Positions 52,055 through 60,647 are shown, numbered from the stretch's first letter. The stretch is DNA of 64,000 nt from an uncultured Ruminococcus sp. (GCA_904377845.1 CAJFGR010000007.1:1-64000), one strand, 5' to 3'. The notes: generated from the letters alone by a model not told the origin. A program made the numbers and translations.

Positions 52055-53916
52055 GCTGGGTAAACGATCTGATTTCACTTTATGACAGCAACAGCGATGT
52101 TGCCGGGAAAATTTTTTCAGATAGAAATGGTAAGCAGTACACACTATTTCCACTCTATCATTCGTCTGCAATGGCTGATATTGAAGTTACGATCACCAGT
52201 AATGGTACATTCGTAACTGCTGCACTAATCGAAAAAGAAAACAAGTTCACAGTTATTCCTGTAACGGAAGAATCAAACAGTCGTACAGCTAATGTGGCAC
52301 CACATCCGCTTTTTGATACATTGCTTTATCTGGCGGAAGGATACGGAAAAGTGATCCGAGATTCAAAGAAAAATATAAATGACTATCATAGGGTGTATAT
52401 GCAGCGGCTATGGGAATGGATGATGTCCGCCTACACGCATAAGACGGTTCGTGCGGTATATCTTTACTTGCAAAGCGGATCACTTTTAAATGACCTGACC
52501 GAAGTTAAGGCCATCACATTAGATGATAAAGGGTTTATTGCAGACAAAAATCCGAAGCCCTTTATCCGTTTTTTGATAGCTGAGAATGATTCTGAAGAGC
52601 CTGTACGCAGCTGGGAAGACCGTTCGCTGCAAGAGTCATGGATACAATATTATAGAAGCATGGAACGTCCGGAAGTTCTGGATTATCTGACTGGCAGGAA
52701 ACAGCGAGAATGCGTATCTCACCCTAAAAAGATCCGTAATGACGGTGACAGCGCTAAGCTGTTCTCTGGAGCTGATAAGATCAATTTCACATATAGAGGA
52801 CGATTCGCAGCAAAATCCGAAGCAGTTACGATCGGTGAGGAATCTTCCCAGAAAATACACAGTGCATTGAATTGGATTATAAGGAAGCAGGGCAAAGCAT
52901 TGGATTCAATGACGCTTGTCGTCTGGGAAAGCTCAAATAAAGATATCCCATCATGGGATGATGGTACAGCAGACATCATAGGGTATGAATCTCAAGAAGA
53001 AACAGACGATGATACGAACGAAAGGCTGGCAAAACGCTTTTACAGCTCTCTGTATGGGTATGAAAATGAATTGCCAGTTGATTCAAAAGTCCATCTTATG
53101 GCATTTGATGCAGCGACACCTGGAAGGCTGTCATTTACAGAATACAAAACTATGCAGACTGTCCATTACTTAGACAGCATTAAAAAATGGCACGAAGAAT
53201 GCGCTTGGACGCATCCAAATTTTGATAATGACGGCAAACGCAACTATTACATTGGTGTTCCAGGCATTAAGAAGATTGTTGAAGCTGTTTATGGAACTGA
53301 AGATGGTAAAAAGCTCAAAATAAGAGATGATAAGCTATATCCTTTCTACATGAAACGCTTATTGCCCTGTATATGGAATGGAACGAAAATTCCGGCAGAC
53401 ATTGTGTTAAGTTCGGTAGAACGTGCATCAATGCCGCAGTGCTATGAATGGTATAACTGGGAGCGCGTACTCTGCACGGCCTGTTCCCTTGTGAAAAAAA
53501 GCAGAAAGGAAAGTAAAAAGGAGGAATGGGACGTGGCATTAAATAAAGAGTGTAAAGACAGAAGTTACCTTTACGGGCGTCTGCTTGCAATCGCTGACCG
53601 CATTGAGTATATGACGTATGACAAAGAAAAAGACTACAAGCGGATCACAAATGCGAAAAAATATATGACTGCATTTTATCAGCGGCCTTACGGCACATGG
53701 CAGATCATTGAAAGAAATATTCAGCCATATCTGAACAAATTGGGATACCCTGAAAAAAGATTCATGGAAAATCAGCTTGAAGAAGTATATCAGCTGTTCG
53801 ATGAGGAAAATTTCCAGAACAACAAAAGGTTGGAAGGGCTGTACCTTCTTGGATTCCACAGTCAGTCATTTGAATTAAAAAGATCATATAAAAACAATGA
53901 AAATACGGAGGAATAA
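52051..53916 (+). CDS. cas8c: type I-C Cas8c (Csd1), Cascade large subunit
   Basis: 621 aa from ATG 52051 (MSWVNDLISLYDSNSDVAGK), preceded by AGAGGAGCG. Typical Csd1 features include GNPKGKQYTLFPLYH-like start, APHPLFDTLLYLAEGYGKV, DYLTGRKQRECVSHPKKIRN, and FTYRGRFAAKSEAVTIGEES. Cas8c recognises the PAM and recruits Cas3 in canonical systems; Cas11c is usually translated from an internal start in its 3' part. Length is close to the family's. No Cas3 gene is seen anywhere in the window. Confidence 0.93.
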   Translation: MSWVNDLISLYDSNSDVAGKIFSDRNGKQYTLFPLYHSSAMADIEVTITSNGTFVTAALIEKENKFTVIPVTEESNSRTANVAPHPLFDTLLYLAEGYGKVIRDSKKNINDYHRVYMQRLWEWMMSAYTHKTVRAVYLYLQSGSLLNDLTEVKAITLDDKGFIADKNPKPFIRFLIAENDSEEPVRSWEDRSLQESWIQYYRSMERPEVLDYLTGRKQRECVSHPKKIRNDGDSAKLFSGADKINFTYRGRFAAKSEAVTIGEESSQKIHSALNWIIRKQGKALDSMTLVVWESSNKDIPSWDDGTADIIGYESQEETDDDTNERLAKRFYSSLYGYENELPVDSKVHLMAFDAATPGRLSFTEYKTMQTVHYLDSIKKWHEECAWTHPNFDNDGKRNYYIGVPGIKKIVEAVYGTEDGKKLKIRDDKLYPFYMKRLLPCIWNGTKIPADIVLSSVERASMPQCYEWYNWERVLCTACSLVKKSRKESKKEEWDVALNKECKDRSYLYGRLLAIADRIEYMTYDKEKDYKRITNAKKYMTAFYQRPYGTWQIIERNIQPYLNKLGYPEKRFMENQLEEVYQLFDEENFQNNKRLEGLYLLGFHSQSFELKRSYKNNENTEE

Positions 53917-53918
53917 AA

Positions 53919-54764
53919 ATGAGTAATTTAAAAGGAAAAATAGATTTCACACTTTTTGTTAGCGTTACAAATGCAAATCCGAATGGTGACCCACTCAATG
54001 GTAACAGGCCACGCACAAACCTGGATGGATACGGAGAAATTTCACCGGAATGCATCAAAAGGAAAATCCGCAACAGGATTCAGGACCTCGGTGGAAAAAT
54101 CTTTGTTCAGTCTGATGACCGTTCCGATGATGGCTGCGCGAGTTTAAGAGAAAGAGCAGACAATTGCGCAGAGCTCAAAGAAGAAATGGATAAAAAGAAA
54201 AACGCAGACAAAAATGTATTCGCTCAGATTGCCTGTAAAAAGTGGTACGACGTCAGGGCATTCGGCCAGGTGTTTGCGTTCAAAGGTGATTCCGTATCGG
54301 TAGGTGTCCGGGGACCGGTAAGCATCCATACTGCAGCCAGCTTATCGCCGGTAGATGTTATTTCTACTCAGATCACGAAAAGTGTAAACAGCGAGCCGGT
54401 AAAAGGTGGTAAGGCCTCTGACACAATGGGAGTCCGCCATCGTGTAGAATTTGCCGTATACAAGATCATGGGAAGCGTAAATGTACAGCTGGCAGAAAAA
54501 ACTGGATTCTCTCAGGAAGATGCAGAACTTTTAAAAGAAGCTCTCATGACTCTATTTGAGAATGACGCTTCGTCTGCCCGTCCGGAGGGCAGCATGGATG
54601 TCTGCAGGATGTACTGGTGGCAGCACAATGAAAAAGTGCCGACTGCATCAAGCGGGAAGATTCAGAAAGCGTTTTCAATCAATGAAGTTGACCGTCCAAA
54701 GAAATTTGAGGACTATGATATTTCATGGTCACTTGATGGCTGCGCTGATCCAGAAATAATCTGA
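53919..54764 (+). CDS. cas7c: type I-C Cas7c (Csd2), Cascade backbone subunit
   Basis: 281 aa. Csd2 features: DFTLFVSVTNANPNGDPLNG, NRPRTNLDGYGEISPECIKR, WYDVRAFGQVFAFKGD, VRGPVSIHTAASLSPVDVIS and the C-terminal FENDASSARPEGSMDV block. It polymerises along the spacer RNA. It is the last cas gene; cas4, cas1 and cas2, which normally follow, are absent and the array begins 170 bases later. Confidence 0.95.
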   Translation: MSNLKGKIDFTLFVSVTNANPNGDPLNGNRPRTNLDGYGEISPECIKRKIRNRIQDLGGKIFVQSDDRSDDGCASLRERADNCAELKEEMDKKKNADKNVFAQIACKKWYDVRAFGQVFAFKGDSVSVGVRGPVSIHTAASLSPVDVISTQITKSVNSEPVKGGKASDTMGVRHRVEFAVYKIMGSVNVQLAEKTGFSQEDAELLKEALMTLFENDASSARPEGSMDVCRMYWWQHNEKVPTASSGKIQKAFSINEVDRPKKFEDYDISWSLDGCADPEII

Positions 54765-54934
54765 TCTAAGCTGTGGTGCGGATACGCAGTGGGCAGGAAC
54801 ATCCTAAGGTATTCACCACAATAATTTGAAGAACTAATAGATGCAATTGCATATACAGCAAAGAAAATATGGAAATTTGATACTAAATCACCAAAATCTT
54901 TGGTTAAAGTAATTTTATATTGATCAAATTTGCT
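54765..54934 (+). other. leader-like region between cas7c and the array
   Basis: 170 bases, AT-rich toward the array, without a gene. GTGGTG and CACCAC could pair at its start. No convincing independent promoter is seen, so the array may be transcribed from P6 together with cas. Confidence 0.4.
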
Positions 54935-55788
54935 GTCACGCCCTAATAGGCGTGTGAATTGAAATACATATTGTTAATAATATAGTGCATATCGTGCCAA
55001 AATGGGCACGTGAATTGAAAATTTCATGCCCTCACCCCTTTCTATTTTTCCATTAATCTCACACAAAAGTGTGCGTGAGTTGAAATTGAGTCTGTTTTTC
55101 GCCATTCCGATGACGCTGAGGTCGCACCCAAATGGGTGCTGGGTGCGTGAGTTGAAATTATGTTCTTCAGGCAGGACCCGTTTAGAATCTTCATGCCCAA
55201 ACGGGCATGTGAATTGAAATATATCAGCCGCATGTGCAAATTGCGGAATATAATTATGTCCAAACTGGCATATTAATTGAAAAGCAAAGTGAGGATATGT
55301 GAGTTGAAAAAGTGTCAGGCAAAAGAGATTTGCTGTATAAATCGCTTTAGAGCGTGAGTTGAAATGTGTCCGAGGATGTTATATTGTTATTCCACACTAC
55401 ACATAGCGTCGCACCCAAGATGGTGCGTGAATTGAAATTAATCGCATAGTTAATATTTTTCATCGTACCAAATCGGTGCGTGAGTTGAAATATATACGTG
55501 TTACAGGCAGGGCCTGAATCAGCGTGTTTTATATACACGTGAGTTGAAATAGTGTGGGGCAAAACAACTTGTCTGTATAATTCGCATCCACGAGTACGAG
55601 AGTTGAAATCCTTCAGAAATAATGACGGTATATTAAACAGGAATCATGCATCAGCATGCGAGTTGAAAAAATAAAGTCAAGAGATAAGCTAGGCTGACCG
55701 CAGTCTATATATCGTACCTACAGTTGGTACGTGAATTGAAAAAATTATCAAGGTTCAAATCTAATCGCTTCAGCGCGTGAATTGAAAA
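54935..55788 (+). CRISPR. CRISPR-like array with 15 divergent, covarying repeats
   Basis: Fifteen units end in the tag GTGARTTGAAAW (one GTGAGTTGAAAA lacks a stem), with repeats at 54935, 54991, 55057, 55121, 55190, 55253, 55299, 55341, 55408, 55462, 55521, 55581, 55643, 55711 and 55764. The stems differ but remain paired: CACGCC/GGCGTG, CGTGCC/GGCACG, CATGCCC/GGGCATG, GCACC/GGTGC, CGTGT/ACACG, CATGC/GCATG, CGTACC/GGTACG and others. The units at 55121 and 55408 (GTCGCACCC..., GTCGCACC...) are nearest to canonical I-C repeats. Repeats are 25-38 bases and spacers 21-42 bases. Confidence 0.88.
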
Positions 55789-55816
55789 CAGAATAGTTAT
55801 AATGTTGCAGATGATG

Positions 55817-55840
55817 GGCGCTTCTTACGAAGTGCCTTTT
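55817..55840 (+). terminator. terminator of the array transcript
   Basis: GGCGCTTC pairs with GAAGTGCC around TTAC, followed by TTTT, 28 bases after the last repeat. Confidence 0.75.
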
Positions 55841-55845
55841 AATGA

Positions 55846-55884
55846 TCTCTGCAAAAATCAGCATATTAAATATAAGTGTAAAAT
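55846..55884 (+). promoter_or_regulatory. element promoter P7 (TCTCTGCA - 25 nt - TAAAAT)
   Basis: TCTCTGCAAAAA with TAAAAT exactly 25 bases after TGCA, 25 bases before the next start. Confidence 0.7.
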
Positions 55885-55908
55885 TAAACCATAAGGGAGG
55901 GCAGGGAA

Positions 55909-56421
55909 TTGGATAATAAGGAAATAACCAAAAGAAAAATCTTAGATGTAACCTGTGGGTCGAGAAGTATCTGGTTCAACAAACATAATCCTGCTGCCAC
56001 TTTCTGCGACAACCGGAAGGAAACACTTACCGATATATGGAAGACTACAGGTGGCAGCTCTTGTTATACATGTGTTGTTGATCCTGATCTTCAGTGTGAT
56101 TTCACGGATCTGCCGTTTGCGGATGAAACATACTCTTTGGTTGTTTTCGATCCCCCGCATCTTACCCACGGCGGAGATAATTCCTGGCTGGTAAAAAAAT
56201 ATGGCAAACTCGAAGCAAACTGGCCGAATATGCTGCACGATGGATTTAAGGAATGTATGCGTGTCCTTAAGGAAGATGGTGTTTTAATCTTCAAATGGTC
56301 TGAATACAATCTTCCGGCCAATGAAGTCTGGAAAGCAATAGGCCAGAAGCCTTTGTTTGGACATCATTCAGGGAAAAACAGCAAGACTTTCTGGGCCTGT
56401 TTTATGAAGGGATGCAAGTAA
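55909..56421 (+). CDS. SAM-dependent methyltransferase of phage type
   Basis: 170 aa from TTG 55909 with AAGGGAGGGCAGGG upstream. The nucleotide-binding start is KILDVTCGSRSIWFNKHNP, the catalytic-type motif is VVFDPPHLTHGGDNSWL (D-P-P-H), and KWSEYNLPANEVW follows. The DPPH/Y motif suggests methylation of a planar nitrogen, as in DNA or rRNA base methylases, but the fold order is that of short phage methyltransferases. Lies just after the array terminator, behind promoter P7. Confidence 0.75.
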   Translation: MDNKEITKRKILDVTCGSRSIWFNKHNPAATFCDNRKETLTDIWKTTGGSSCYTCVVDPDLQCDFTDLPFADETYSLVVFDPPHLTHGGDNSWLVKKYGKLEANWPNMLHDGFKECMRVLKEDGVLIFKWSEYNLPANEVWKAIGQKPLFGHHSGKNSKTFWACFMKGCK

Positions 56422-56437
56422 AAAAGGAGGGAGAGAG

Positions 56438-56629
56438 ATGGATGAAAGGAACTTAGAAATCGGTAAAAAGTATCTCCATCATAGAAAACTGGAGATAAAT
56501 GGCCGGAAGTTGGAAGCAGAGCGATGGGTAAAATGTATTGATCTAACTCCGGATGGCGGTACATTTCAGCATGAGTATGAGATCTTCACACTGGGCCATA
56601 ACCAGATAAAGGAGGAAATTTTGCAATGA
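56438..56629 (+). CDS. small hypothetical protein
   Basis: 63 aa. EIGKKYLHHRKLEINGRKLE then ERWVKCIDLTPDGGTFQHEY; looks like a small beta-barrel. AAGGAGGGAGAG precedes the ATG and the stop overlaps the next start by four bases. No family recognised. Confidence 0.5.
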   Translation: MDERNLEIGKKYLHHRKLEINGRKLEAERWVKCIDLTPDGGTFQHEYEIFTLGHNQIKEEILQ

Positions 56630-56883
56630 AAGTAGGAAAATACCAGATTGGCAGGTATCACGCGATAATTAAAAAGACTTATGAGGATGGCAGCATTGCC
56701 TATGAAACCTCTTTTACTGACCAGCGGGATCTTGCAGAAAGCGTTGTGGCGCTTAAATCATGTGTTGGAATGGTGTTAGGAAAAGGAGGAAAAAATCCGA
56801 AAAAACTGATCCGGGTTAATGTGATCCGTGGAGCTGATGCGATCCGGGAAGAACTGAACAGGGCTCAGAAAAAAGAAGAATAG
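56626..56883 (+). CDS. small hypothetical protein
   Basis: 85 aa, start MKVGKYQIGRYHAIIKKTYE, with a basic middle (GKGGKNPKKLIRVN) and an acidic-basic helical tail (AIREELNRAQKKEE). Basic overall; it may bind nucleic acid, which is inference. Overlaps the previous gene by four bases. Confidence 0.5.
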   Translation: MKVGKYQIGRYHAIIKKTYEDGSIAYETSFTDQRDLAESVVALKSCVGMVLGKGGKNPKKLIRVNVIRGADAIREELNRAQKKEE

Positions 56884-56931
56884 AAGTTTTATCCGATACA
56901 CATGGATCTGCTTTATGAGGAGAAAAACAAA

Positions 56932-57084
56932 ATGAAAGTATTACAAGACGAGGTGGAAGTAACAGTACTTCCAGATTATGCAAAGTGCGTAGCTGATGAA
57001 GAACTCAGGAATCCGCTTGAGATCGATGCATGCCCGCTGGGGAAAGAGGTATGCTCCGGATCCTGTGACTGTTATCTCGAATGA
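56932..57084 (+). CDS. small Cys-rich hypothetical protein
   Basis: 50 aa from ATG 56932 (GAGGAGAAA upstream): KVLQDEVEVTVLPDYAKCVA then CPLGKEVCSGSCDCYLE. Six Cys residues, four of them in the last 15 residues, suggest a metal site. No family recognised. Confidence 0.5.
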   Translation: MKVLQDEVEVTVLPDYAKCVADEELRNPLEIDACPLGKEVCSGSCDCYLE

Positions 57085-57102
57085 GCGCACTAAACTAAGT
57101 AA

Positions 57103-57141
57103 TTTCTGCAAAAAAATTCAGCCCAAGAAATGCTGTATCCT
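57103..57141 (+). promoter_or_regulatory. element promoter P8 (TTTCTGCA - 25 nt - TATCCT)
   Basis: TTTCTGCAAAAAAA with TATCCT exactly 25 bases after TGCA, 45 bases before the next start. Confidence 0.6.
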
Positions 57142-57185
57142 TTTCTTATCGAAGCTAAGGAGGGAAGCGTATAAATAACATCAGC

Positions 57186-57506
57186 ATGATATCGGAAAAG
57201 GTCAACATTCAGTCAGTAGCAAAGCATTTCCTGTATGGCAAAGACCCTTGCCCCGCAAGCGGCAAAAGCTATGAAGAAAGGAACGATGATGCGCTAAATA
57301 AGTTCGCAAAACAGTGCGAAGCGCATCCGGAAAACACAGAGGATTACGGCAATGAGCTTGCAGCAGAAATTTCTGAGCTCTATATGGAAATCGGGATTAA
57401 AATGGGCATGCGTCTGGCGTTGGACATATTGTGCAGTGACCGCAGCATGGTAGACAGGACAAACGAATCTATGCGCATGGGATCAAAGGAAGGAGAACAA
57501 AAGTGA
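57186..57506 (+). CDS. hypothetical protein
   Basis: 106 aa: MISEKVNIQSVAKHFLYGKD at the start, then ELAAEISELYMEIGIKMGMR and LALDILCSDRSMVDRTNES. Predicted helical. No family recognised. Its stop overlaps the regulator gene that follows. TAAGGAGGGAAGC lies upstream. Confidence 0.55.
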   Translation: MISEKVNIQSVAKHFLYGKDPCPASGKSYEERNDDALNKFAKQCEAHPENTEDYGNELAAEISELYMEIGIKMGMRLALDILCSDRSMVDRTNESMRMGSKEGEQK

Positions 57507-57856
57507 CTTGTAAGTACAAAGGAAGCTGCCGCAACTACAGGACAGACAAGTGCATAACTTGCAAGAATAACCTGTTACATAAATTACGCGAGGACTTAAA
57601 TGTATCCGCCCGGGAGATGAGCCTGGCGATCGGACAGAATGAAAGCTATATCAACCGGATCGAAAATAGAAAGGCTTTTCCTTCCATGCGAATCTACTTT
57701 TGCATCTGCGAATATCTAAATGTGACGCCGGAAGAGTTCTTCAGCAAAGAGATTGAAAATCCGACTAAAGATAAGAAACTGTACCATCAGATCGTCCGCT
57801 TGAAAAAGCCGGAGAAAATAGCGATCTGCTCCCTGATCGAATGCATGCAGAAGTGA
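57503..57856 (+). CDS. XRE-family regulator with N-terminal Cys cluster
   Basis: 117 aa. The first 22 residues carry four Cys (CKYKGSC, KCITCKN) likely binding zinc. The XRE helix-turn-helix is LREDLNVSAREMSLAIGQNE then SYINRIENRKAFPSMRIYF, and a C-terminal helix follows (HQIVRLKKPEKIAICSLIEC). Coupled to the preceding gene. A candidate for the element repressor acting at GAACTSAGTTC, though nothing links them directly. Confidence 0.8.
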   Translation: MTCKYKGSCRNYRTDKCITCKNNLLHKLREDLNVSAREMSLAIGQNESYINRIENRKAFPSMRIYFCICEYLNVTPEEFFSKEIENPTKDKKLYHQIVRLKKPEKIAICSLIECMQK

Positions 57857-57946
57857 AAAGCCTGATCGCTCCAGAGAACGAAAATACCATATTAATTCTG
57901 TTACAAGATGTTTATTTAGCCTGCATTTGAAAGGAGCTATTTGATT

Positions 57947-58474
57947 ATGAAAAAGTTTAGAAAGGCTATTGGAACTGTATGTCTCACTGGAGCCCTTATC
58001 GCGGGGAGCGTAACAACTTCCTTCGCCGTGACTCCGCATTATACTTCCTGGGTGCCGAAGATCCCGACGATCACCAGTGAGGATCTTCCGGACTCCGTAA
58101 AGGATGAGATCAGCCAGATCGTATCCGGCTGGCAGAACGGCCAGACAGGGACAACTACCAAGCTTGGCAAAACTTCGGTTACAGAAGCGACATACCGTCA
58201 TTACAGAGCCATCTGGGATAGAGCAAGGCTGCAAGTCCGCTGGAATGCAGTAGACGGAGCGAAGTCCTATGAGGTGAAAGTGACAAAAACGAACGGATCT
58301 TCCAAAGTTTATACGACGAGCAGCACTTCCCTGATCGTATATGAAGATTCCGACAGCTTCATGACGGACTGCGTTCGGAGCGGAAAGGTGACGGTACGTG
58401 CCGTTGGCTCTAACGGAACCTACGGTGCTTGGTCTGCTGCGAAAACCATTAGCTGCAATTCTCTTCATTATTAA
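57947..58474 (+). CDS. secreted fibronectin type III-like protein
   Basis: 175 aa from ATG 57947 (AAAGGAGC upstream). Signal peptide MKKFRKAIGTVCLTGALIAG ending SFA. The C-terminal half folds as a fibronectin III-like domain: RLQVRWNAVDGAKSYEVKVT, then VYTTSSTSLIVYEDSDSF and KVTVRAVGSNGTYGAWS. Such proteins are surface or secreted binding modules. It is the first of two secreted proteins in this part of the element. Confidence 0.75.
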   Translation: MKKFRKAIGTVCLTGALIAGSVTTSFAVTPHYTSWVPKIPTITSEDLPDSVKDEISQIVSGWQNGQTGTTTKLGKTSVTEATYRHYRAIWDRARLQVRWNAVDGAKSYEVKVTKTNGSSKVYTTSSTSLIVYEDSDSFMTDCVRSGKVTVRAVGSNGTYGAWSAAKTISCNSLHY

Positions 58475-58534
58475 GAGCTGAACCAAATTTCAAACGATCC
58501 TTATCTCCCGGGGCTTTCCCGGCGTAAGGAAAAA

Positions 58535-58612
58535 AATATGCCTGTTTCTCTCCGGAAAAATGGGCATATTTTATATTACCTGTCTCTGACCAATACGGGG
58601 CAGGTTTTTCTT
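58535..58612 (+). terminator. tandem terminators
   Basis: AATATGCC / GGGCATATT followed by TTTATA, then ACCTGTC / GGGCAGGT followed by TTTTTC. Confidence 0.7.
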
Positions 58613-58749
58613 ATGCGAAAAATCTAAGGAAAAAGACCCATATTTATGGCAAACCAAACAGATAGATTATGTATGTTGTATGCTCATGTGTTGCTAAGAA
58701 AAAGGTCCGTCGCAGGTAAAAATACGGCGGCCCTTGAGAATCCACCATA

Positions 58750-58788
58750 TTTTTGCAAAAAAAATGTTCAGGAGATTTCGGATAAAAT
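58750..58788 (+). promoter_or_regulatory. element promoter P9 (TTTTTGCA - 25 nt - TAAAAT)
   Basis: TTTTTGCAAAAAAA with TAAAAT exactly 25 bases after TGCA, 35 bases before the DUF4317 start. A weaker relative (TTATGCGAAAAA) begins at 58611 but lacks a good -10. Confidence 0.65.
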
Positions 58789-58822
58789 AGATTCAAAATT
58801 AGGCAAAGAAAGGAGAAGGATA

Positions 58823-59956
58823 ATGAACAGAAAGGAAATCCTCGAAATCAGAAAACAGTTTTCGCCGGCCAATTGTGCCATTACCCGCATTGCGGGATGC
58901 TACGTCGATCACGAAAAGAATAAGGTCATGCAGACCAAAGACGCATTTCTAGCGCTGCCCGAGGAAGAGGCGTTCAAGTACTTCGATATCTTCAAGAAAG
59001 CACTGTCCGGCGGTTTTGGTAAAAACCTGATTCCTCTTGACTACACACAAGATGCAGAAGCGGCAGGCAGTCCGCATTCATTCCTTATGGATCTTCGTGC
59101 AAGTAAGCTGGAAGATGATAACCTGCTGGAAGAGTTCTATGACAAAATCATCGAGAACTACAATTATAATGAGAACTATTATATCATCTTGATCCATGGT
59201 ATGTATGACATCCCAGGCCGTGGTTCAGATGGACAGGAAATGGAAGATGCCTCAGAAGAGGTCTACCAGCACATCATGGGTGTGATCTGCCCGGTATCAT
59301 TATCAAAGCCGGGGCTCAGTTATGACGCAGAAGATAACCGGATGCAGGACAGGATAAGGGAGTGGGTAGTTGATAAACCTGCAAAGGCATTCCTTTTCCC
59401 GGCATTCTCTGACCGCAGTACAGACATTCATAAAGTGCTGTACTATACAAAAAAAACATCTGAACTTCAGCCGGAGCTAATCGAGCAGGTGCTTGGTGCT
59501 CAGATTCCTATGTCTGCCGATCTGCAGAAAGAAGCTTTCAGCGCCGTGGTTACTGATACACTTGCTGAAAAATGTGACTTTGAAACAGTAAAAAACATTT
59601 ATGAAAACCTCAACAACATCATGGAAGAGCATACGGAAGATCCGGAACCGCTTAAACTGGATCAGAATGATATAAAAAAGGTATTTGAAAGCAGTGGTGT
59701 ACCAGCAGAAAGAATGGATAACTATGATCTTGCCTATAAAGGAAATGCGGGAGAAAGAACTGAGTTCCTTGCCGGAAATATTACAGAAAACAGGAAATTC
59801 AATGTATCTACACCGGATGCTGAGATCAAAGTAAAACCCGACCGTCTGGACATTATGCGAACAACAGTTATTGACGGCAGACAGTGCCTTGTAATCGAGC
59901 TGAACGGAACGGTTTCTGTAAATGGCATTAATGTACGTGTGCTCAGCACAGAATAG
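58823..59956 (+). CDS. DUF4317 family protein
   Basis: 377 aa from ATG 58823 (AAGGAGAAGG upstream). DUF4317 pattern: LEIRKQFSPANCAITRIAGC near the start, then ALSGGFGKNLIPLDYTQDAE, IILIHGMYDIPGRGSDGQEM and ICPVSLSKPGLSYD. Found in many Lachnospiraceae chromosomes and elements, no known function. Promoter P9 is immediately upstream. The GAACTGAGTTC motif at 59757 lies in its 3' part (RTEFLAG). Confidence 0.8.
   Translation: MNRKEILEIRKQFSPANCAITRIAGCYVDHEKNKVMQTKDAFLALPEEEAFKYFDIFKKALSGGFGKNLIPLDYTQDAEAAGSPHSFLMDLRASKLEDDNLLEEFYDKIIENYNYNENYYIILIHGMYDIPGRGSDGQEMEDASEEVYQHIMGVICPVSLSKPGLSYDAEDNRMQDRIREWVVDKPAKAFLFPAFSDRSTDIHKVLYYTKKTSELQPELIEQVLGAQIPMSADLQKEAFSAVVTDTLAEKCDFETVKNIYENLNNIMEEHTEDPEPLKLDQNDIKKVFESSGVPAERMDNYDLAYKGNAGERTEFLAGNITENRKFNVSTPDAEIKVKPDRLDIMRTTVIDGRQCLVIELNGTVSVNGINVRVLSTE
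59757..59767. repeat. GAACTGAGTTC motif, copy 6
   Basis: In the DUF4317 gene. Confidence 0.8.
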
Positions 59957-59964
59957 GAGAATAC

Positions 59965-60261
59965 ATGAGTGTAATTAAATTGAATTATGGGTATTATATC
60001 GAAATCGATCAGCTTAACTATACCTTGCGCCAGAAGTATATTGGCACAAAACGCACAGGTGAACTAAAAGATGCAGTACGTACATATGGCTATTATGGAG
60101 ATATCCGGGCTGCCATGAAACGCTATATTGAGCTTACCCAAATGGATAAACTAGGAGAAGAAATATATTCTATCGAGGAATACATCAATATTATTGAAAA
60201 AAGCAATAAAGACGCATTAATCAGCATAAATGATGCGCTTAAGGCATTTCCACTAAAATAG
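59965..60261 (+). CDS. small DUF5405-like phage protein
   Basis: 98 aa. VIKLNYGYYIEIDQLNYTLR then KDAVRTYGYYGDIRAAMKRY and IEEYINIIEKSNKDALISIN. The pattern of a short Tyr-rich start followed by TLxxKY...YY-LxxAL resembles DUF5405-type phage proteins. Function unknown. It follows DUF4317 by eight bases and ends at a terminator. Confidence 0.6.
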   Translation: MSVIKLNYGYYIEIDQLNYTLRQKYIGTKRTGELKDAVRTYGYYGDIRAAMKRYIELTQMDKLGEEIYSIEEYINIIEKSNKDALISINDALKAFPLK

Positions 60262-60268
60262 AAACACA

Positions 60269-60300
60269 TAAGCCGTGACAAATTGTTGTTACGGCTTTGA
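60269..60300 (+). terminator. rho-independent terminator
   Basis: AAGCCGT-ACAA pairs with TTGT-ACGGCTT; TTGATAATTTT follows. The 300 bases after it (60300-60617) are AT-rich leader for the giant gene, with no other gene seen. Confidence 0.7.
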
Positions 60301-60617
60301 TAATTTTCCTCTGCAATTTCGATATTTTCGTTTTTTATAATTCGTTATATTTATTATATTTCTCTGCAATATACTAAGCATCCAACAATTCTTTCTTCCA
60401 TAATTCCCCATATTATATTAGACGGGAATTTCGTTAAAATTTACCACAGTATTATTTATAGTCCTGAGAGATATTTACACGCTTATTCCTGTTAGCAAAT
60501 TTGTTATGTTTATCCGCTTATCCTTAAGTAGGAATGTATAACAAATAAGAAAGGGGCAGGTTCCAATGATTTAAGTCTGTATATAGGGTAGGATTATGTT
60601 TATGAAAGGAGGAGGCA

Positions 60618-60647
60618 ATGCTTATAAGCAAAGCTAGGAAAATATGA
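60618..60647 (+). CDS. nine-residue leader peptide upstream of the giant secreted protein
   Basis: MLISKARKI with stop, directly after the very strong site AAAGGAGGAGG. Its TGA overlaps the ATG of the large gene (ATATGA), so re-initiation could set expression of that gene. Confidence 0.5.
   Translation: MLISKARKI

Noticed and set aside
55026..55562. Short ORFs on both strands across the CRISPR-like array
   Set aside because: They consist of repeat and spacer sequence with no ribosome sites.
60305..60420. CTCTGCA motifs at 60305 and 60360 as further element promoters
   Set aside because: No -10 hexamer at 25 bases downstream.
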